DNA of 64,000 nucleotides. It comes from MED-G105 sp039814575. Its GTDB lineage: Bacteria; Pseudomonadota; Alphaproteobacteria; Caulobacterales; Parvularculaceae. The notes beneath the pieces are model-generated. The model did no database searches, was not told the DNA's origin, and saw nothing but the letters and a program-made list of their open reading frames with translations. Shown one piece after another: positions 61,079 to 64,000 of the stretch (position 1 is its first letter; each line of letters starts with the position of its first letter). The DNA lies in assembly GCA_039814575.1 (NCBI GenBank), contig JBCCAY010000017.1:11058-75057 (forward strand), given 5' to 3'. Made by a program: the position numbers and the translations under genes.

Positions 61079-62992
61079 ATGACCGTCGACACGCCTTTGC
61101 TGGACACCGTTAATTCTCCGGCTGACCTGCGGAAACTCGAAAAAAGCCAGCTGCGCCAATTGGCAGATGAGCTGCGGGCGGAAGTGATCGACGCCGTCTC
61201 CGAGACCGGTGGACATTTGGGCTCGGGCCTTGGCGTGGTCGAACTCACGACGGCCATCCACTATGTCTTCAATACGCCGGACGATCGGCTCGTCTTTGAC
61301 GTCGGCCACCAGTGCTATCCGCACAAAGTTCTGACAAACCGGCGCGATCGCATCCGTACGTTACGTCAGGGCGGGGGCCTTTCCGGGTTCACCAAACGGT
61401 CTGAGAGCGATTATGATCCGTTCGGCGCCGCGCACGCCGCGACGTCGATTTCCGCGGCCACCGGGTTCGCCGAAGCCGCCAAGCATCTGAAAAAAGACGC
61501 AACGGCGATCGCCGTCATTGGCGACGGCTCCATGTCGGCCGGCATGGCCTATGAGGGGCTGAACAATGCCGGGCATTTGGGTTCGAAGCTCGTCGTCATC
61601 CTCAATGACAACGACATGTCGATCGCCCCGCCGGTCGGCGCCATGAGCGCCTATCTCGCCCGCGCTTCTTCGTCGGGCGTTTATCAAGGCTTCCGGAAAT
61701 TCTCCAAACAGCTGACCAAGCGCTTGCCGCGTCGGATTTACGAGAGCCTTGCCAAAGCCGAAGAATACGGCCGCGGCATGGTGACCGGCGGCACCCTCTT
61801 CGAAGAGCTCGGCTTTTATTATGTCGGCCCCATCGATGGCCACAATCTCGACCATCTGGTGCCGGTCTTAGAGAACGCCCGCGCCATGGATGACGGCCCG
61901 GTGCTCGTGCACGTCGTCACCCAAAAAGGCAAAGGCTATTCGTACGCTGAAGAAGCGGCGGATAAATACCACGGCGTCGCGAAATTCGACGTCGTCTCCG
62001 GCAAGCAGAAAAAAGGCACGCCGAACGCGCCGGCCTATCAAAAAGTTTTCGCCCAATCGCTGGTTAACCTCGCTGAAACGGACGACAAAATCATCGGCGT
62101 CACCGCGGCGATGCCGTCGGGCACCAGCCTCGACATGTTCGAAAAAGCCTATCCAGACCGCATGTATGACGTCGGCATCGCCGAGCAGCATGCAGTGACG
62201 TTCGCCGCCGGCCTTGCTGGCGACGGCATGCGCCCGTTCTGTGCGATCTACTCGACCTTCCTGCAGCGCGCTTATGACTCGGTGGTGCACGACGTCGCCA
62301 TTCAAAACTTGCCTGTTCGCTTCCCGATGGACCGAGCCGGCCTTGTCGGCGCAGACGGGCAAACCCATGCCGGCGCGTTTGACATCGCTTATCTCGGCTG
62401 TTTGCCGAACATGGTCTTGATGGCGGCGGGCGATGAAGCCGACCTCGTCCATATGACGACGACGGCCGCAGAGTTTGATGAAGGGCCTATCGCGTTCCGC
62501 TATCCACGCGGCGAAGGCATGGGCGTTGAATTGCCGGCGATCGGTAAAGTCTTGGAGATCGGCAAAGGCCGCATCCTCCGCGAGGGAACGAAAGTCGCGC
62601 TCCTCAGCTATGGCGGCCGTTTGGTAGAGGCCATGAAAGCGGCGGAGACGCTGGAGGCGCAAGGTCTTTCAACGACGCTTGCCGACGCCCGGTTTGCAAA
62701 ACCGCTCGATACGGACCTTATCGCGCGGTTGGCGCGCGAACATGAAGTGCTGATCACCATCGAAGAAGGCTCCATCGGCGGTTTCGGCGCGTATGTGCTG
62801 CAATACCTCGCCGGCGCCGGCGCTCTTGATGGCGGCTTGAAAGTCCGCACCATGACCTTGCCGGACATCTTCCAAGATCAAGACACGCCTTACAATATGT
62901 ACGAAGCGGCGCGCCTTAACGCCTCGCATATCGTGGAGCGCGCTCGCGAGGCGCTCGGCGTGTCGGCGGAAGTCGTCAATTTAAGGGGCTAG
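61079..62992 (+). CDS. dxs: 1-deoxy-D-xylulose-5-phosphate synthase
   Basis: A 637-residue thiamine-diphosphate enzyme that condenses pyruvate and glyceraldehyde 3-phosphate, the first step of the MEP isoprenoid pathway. ETGGHLGSGLGVVELT has the active-site His, VIGDGSMSAGMAYEGLNN the TPP/Mg motif, YDVGIAEQHAVTFAAGLA the catalytic Glu region, and DRAGLVGADGQTHAGAFD the pyrimidine domain. Length is typical. AAGGGGA precedes the ATG. Confidence 0.97.
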   Translation: MTVDTPLLDTVNSPADLRKLEKSQLRQLADELRAEVIDAVSETGGHLGSGLGVVELTTAIHYVFNTPDDRLVFDVGHQCYPHKVLTNRRDRIRTLRQGGGLSGFTKRSESDYDPFGAAHAATSISAATGFAEAAKHLKKDATAIAVIGDGSMSAGMAYEGLNNAGHLGSKLVVILNDNDMSIAPPVGAMSAYLARASSSGVYQGFRKFSKQLTKRLPRRIYESLAKAEEYGRGMVTGGTLFEELGFYYVGPIDGHNLDHLVPVLENARAMDDGPVLVHVVTQKGKGYSYAEEAADKYHGVAKFDVVSGKQKKGTPNAPAYQKVFAQSLVNLAETDDKIIGVTAAMPSGTSLDMFEKAYPDRMYDVGIAEQHAVTFAAGLAGDGMRPFCAIYSTFLQRAYDSVVHDVAIQNLPVRFPMDRAGLVGADGQTHAGAFDIAYLGCLPNMVLMAAGDEADLVHMTTTAAEFDEGPIAFRYPRGEGMGVELPAIGKVLEIGKGRILREGTKVALLSYGGRLVEAMKAAETLEAQGLSTTLADARFAKPLDTDLIARLAREHEVLITIEEGSIGGFGAYVLQYLAGAGALDGGLKVRTMTLPDIFQDQDTPYNMYEAARLNASHIVERAREALGVSAEVVNLRG

Positions 62993-63036
62993 CGACGCGC
63001 CCTCGGTGGCGTCAGTGCTTATTCCCGGCCGCTCTT

Positions 63037-63339
63037 CTATTGAACGCGCAGTCGTCCAATGCTTGGGCCGCGTAAGAAGTCGGCCGATTGGCTGCTGACG
63101 TAAAGTTGCGCCAGCAGGGAGAAAACAGTGCTTGTTCGGTCAATCCGGCATTCGGCGTTGTTATTCTCCGACAGACGTTGAACGGCTGCATATGTCGAAC
63201 CGGCATGTTCGGTTATCGCGGCATACTCATTTTTGAGATTAGAGGTTAGGCGTTGGAGACGCCGTTTTTCATAGACTGACAGTAATTTTGTGACGCCCTG
63301 CGCAGCGCTTGCCGCGTTGCAATCAGAATCGGCCAGCAC
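63037..63339 (-). CDS. Small protein of unknown function
   Basis: A 100-residue protein, probably helical, with the segments AAQGVTKLLSVYEKRRLQRLTSNLKNEYAAI and TSTVFSLLAQLYV. No signal peptide and no recognised family. The GTG at 63339 has GGAG five bases upstream and lies 18 bases after the stop of the upstream gene, so the two are probably co-translated, which supports both being real. Confidence 0.5.
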   Translation of the reverse strand: MLADSDCNAASAAQGVTKLLSVYEKRRLQRLTSNLKNEYAAITEHAGSTYAAVQRLSENNNAECRIDRTSTVFSLLAQLYVSSQSADFLRGPSIGRLRVQ

Positions 63340-63357
63340 GGCTTCTCCAGCTCTCGG

Positions 63358-63798
63358 CTAAGTCGTCAGGTGATCGTCTTTATACTCTCTTTTCCATTCA
63401 CCAAGAAAGTATATCGCGTCATTAATCGATCGTAATTCAATCGTAATCCGGGTCCATCTGTAGTGGGCGCCGTCTTTTTGTGGTTCTGCCGTTAATCCGT
63501 CGCGAAGTAGCGTAGGCCCGGCGGTGGAGTTTTGGGGTATAGTGACGAATTCATAGCCGTCATCTTTCGTTCCAGATTCGCATAAACGCACGCGTATAAC
63601 GTCTGGTCGGTCAATTTCTTTATCGTGTTCTTTGTAGTCGAGGTGAATTTTCCCGCCATATATTGATTTCAGTTTTTCGATTTGCGCCACAAGGCCCATC
63701 GAGCCCTTATTGCGATTTGTTAGAATAGAAAGACGGTTGAAACGCTCCAGGACCATGCATTCGTCTTCTAAAACGTCCCTTTTCTTTTTGGCGAACAT
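63358..63798 (-). CDS. Protein of unknown function next to an IS element
   Basis: A 146-residue charged protein starting MFAKKKRDVLEDECMVLERFNRLS. The first 55 residues look helical; the rest has beta-strand-like alternation (VIRVRLCESG, YEFVTIPQ, HYRWTRITIELRSI). No family recognised. ATG at 63798 is preferred to a TTG at 63840. Base composition is lower in GC than the dxs side, and the gene ends beside an IS5-type element, so recent acquisition is possible. Confidence 0.55.
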   Translation of the reverse strand: MFAKKKRDVLEDECMVLERFNRLSILTNRNKGSMGLVAQIEKLKSIYGGKIHLDYKEHDKEIDRPDVIRVRLCESGTKDDGYEFVTIPQNSTAGPTLLRDGLTAEPQKDGAHYRWTRITIELRSINDAIYFLGEWKREYKDDHLTT

Positions 63799-63886
63799 AA
63801 GTCGACAGTTCCAGGGGGCGGTCGTATTTGTTTTATCCAAACGGCAAGGGGGAAATGCGGCTCAGAGGCCATACGAAAAATAAGTT

Positions 63887-63964
63887 GAGTGGTTTCAGCG
63901 GTTTATGATTCTCTTTGTTTGCTTAGAACACGGAGTATCACGATGCCTTGGACTGAAACCACTC
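63887..63964. promoter_or_regulatory. Inverted repeat over the transposase start codon
   Basis: GAGTGGTTTCAG at 63887-63898 is the exact complement of CTGAAACCACTC at 63953-63964, which encodes residues 4-8 of the transposase. In an RNA entering from outside, the arms could pair and enclose the ATG at 63943 and its ribosome-binding site; a transcript starting inside the element would lack the left arm. Confidence 0.5.
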
Positions 63965-64000
63965 GACCAGATTATGACCGGCGTTCTTTGCGGTATGCAA
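63943..64000 (+). CDS. IS5-family transposase, N-terminal fragment cut by the window edge
   Basis: The reading frame MPWTETTRPDYDRRSLRYA runs off the right end of the window. This opening is characteristic of IS5-family (ISL2/IS1031-like) transposases of alphaproteobacteria. CGGAG lies eleven bases upstream of the ATG. Only 19 codons are visible, so integrity and exact subgroup cannot be judged. Confidence 0.8.
   Translation, partial: MPWTETTRPDYDRRSLRYA

Larger units (their letters stand above)
63887..64000 (+). mobile_element. Left part of an IS5-family insertion sequence (incomplete)
   Basis: Inferred from the transposase start. The left boundary is approximate: the terminal inverted repeat cannot be matched to its partner, which lies beyond the window, but the repeat beginning at 63887 is a plausible end. 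Confidence 0.5.

Noticed and set aside
61868..62662. 264-codon minus-strand ORF opposite dxs
   Set aside because: Antisense shadow of a strongly conserved gene with no motif of its own.
63001..63030. Hairpin after dxs as a terminator
   Set aside because: The stem is only about five base pairs and lacks a T-run.

Overview
The window looks like a chromosomal segment of a GC-rich alphaproteobacterium. The evidence is several gene neighbourhoods typical of that class: an MJ0042 zinc-ribbon gene and hpt next to the leftward run ftsE-ftsX-ydcF-plsC-DUF2125; obg-nadD-rsfS-rlmH-envC-ctpA; a membrane cytochrome c divergent from pheA; htpX beside an SDHAF4-like gene; and a long dCTP deaminase. The order cannot be fixed from sequence alone; Caulobacterales, Parvularculales and their relatives are plausible. 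No rRNA, tRNA or CRISPR array was seen.

Layout. 0.1-9.9 kb is an accessory catabolic cluster: a leftward operon of a Tat-type serine hydrolase, an ectoine-hydrolase-like M24 protein and a NylB-like hydrolase; a rightward GntR regulator and BKACE (beta-keto acid cleavage) enzyme; and a large exported BNR-repeat protein with a palindrome upstream. 10.2-13.4 kb is a valine-degradation operon (acyl-CoA dehydrogenase, 3-hydroxyisobutyryl-CoA hydrolase, 3-hydroxyisobutyrate dehydrogenase). 13.6-19.3 kb holds a soluble triple-PAS chemoreceptor, a VOC protein and polA. 19.6-24.1 kb is a small envelope-glycan module: GT4, HPr-kinase-like P-loop protein, LPG-flippase-like membrane protein and GT2. 24.1-36.7 kb carries housekeeping genes (htpX, SDHAF4-like, nuclease, trkH, apaG, dCTP deaminase, DUF938 methyltransferase with a radical SAM partner, SYLF protein, cytochrome c, pheA).

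36.7-44.0 kb starts with a large palindromic repeat and continues with the leftward envelope and translation block ctpA-envC-rlmH-rsfS-egtD-nadD-obg, where egtD interrupts the usual nadD-rsfS pair. 44.2-57.6 kb has a GST, a TadD-like lipoprotein, leucyl aminopeptidase, a MarR regulator, the ftsEX-plsC operon, a zinc-ribbon protein with a very long charged linker, hpt and a class V aminotransferase. 57.7-63.8 kb holds unknown genes, a histone-deacetylase-like enzyme, a phosphatase, xseB, a 550-bp stretch where ispA would often lie, dxs and a coupled pair of unknown genes. The right edge cuts into an IS5-family element.

I did not find a compelling new defence or mobile system. The best leads are the hydrolase/BKACE cluster, the HPr-kinase-like glycan module, the polyampholyte linker protein, the radical SAM/DUF938 pair and the inverted repeat over the transposase start. 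Start codons were revised where a ribosome-binding site or the domain start argued for it.
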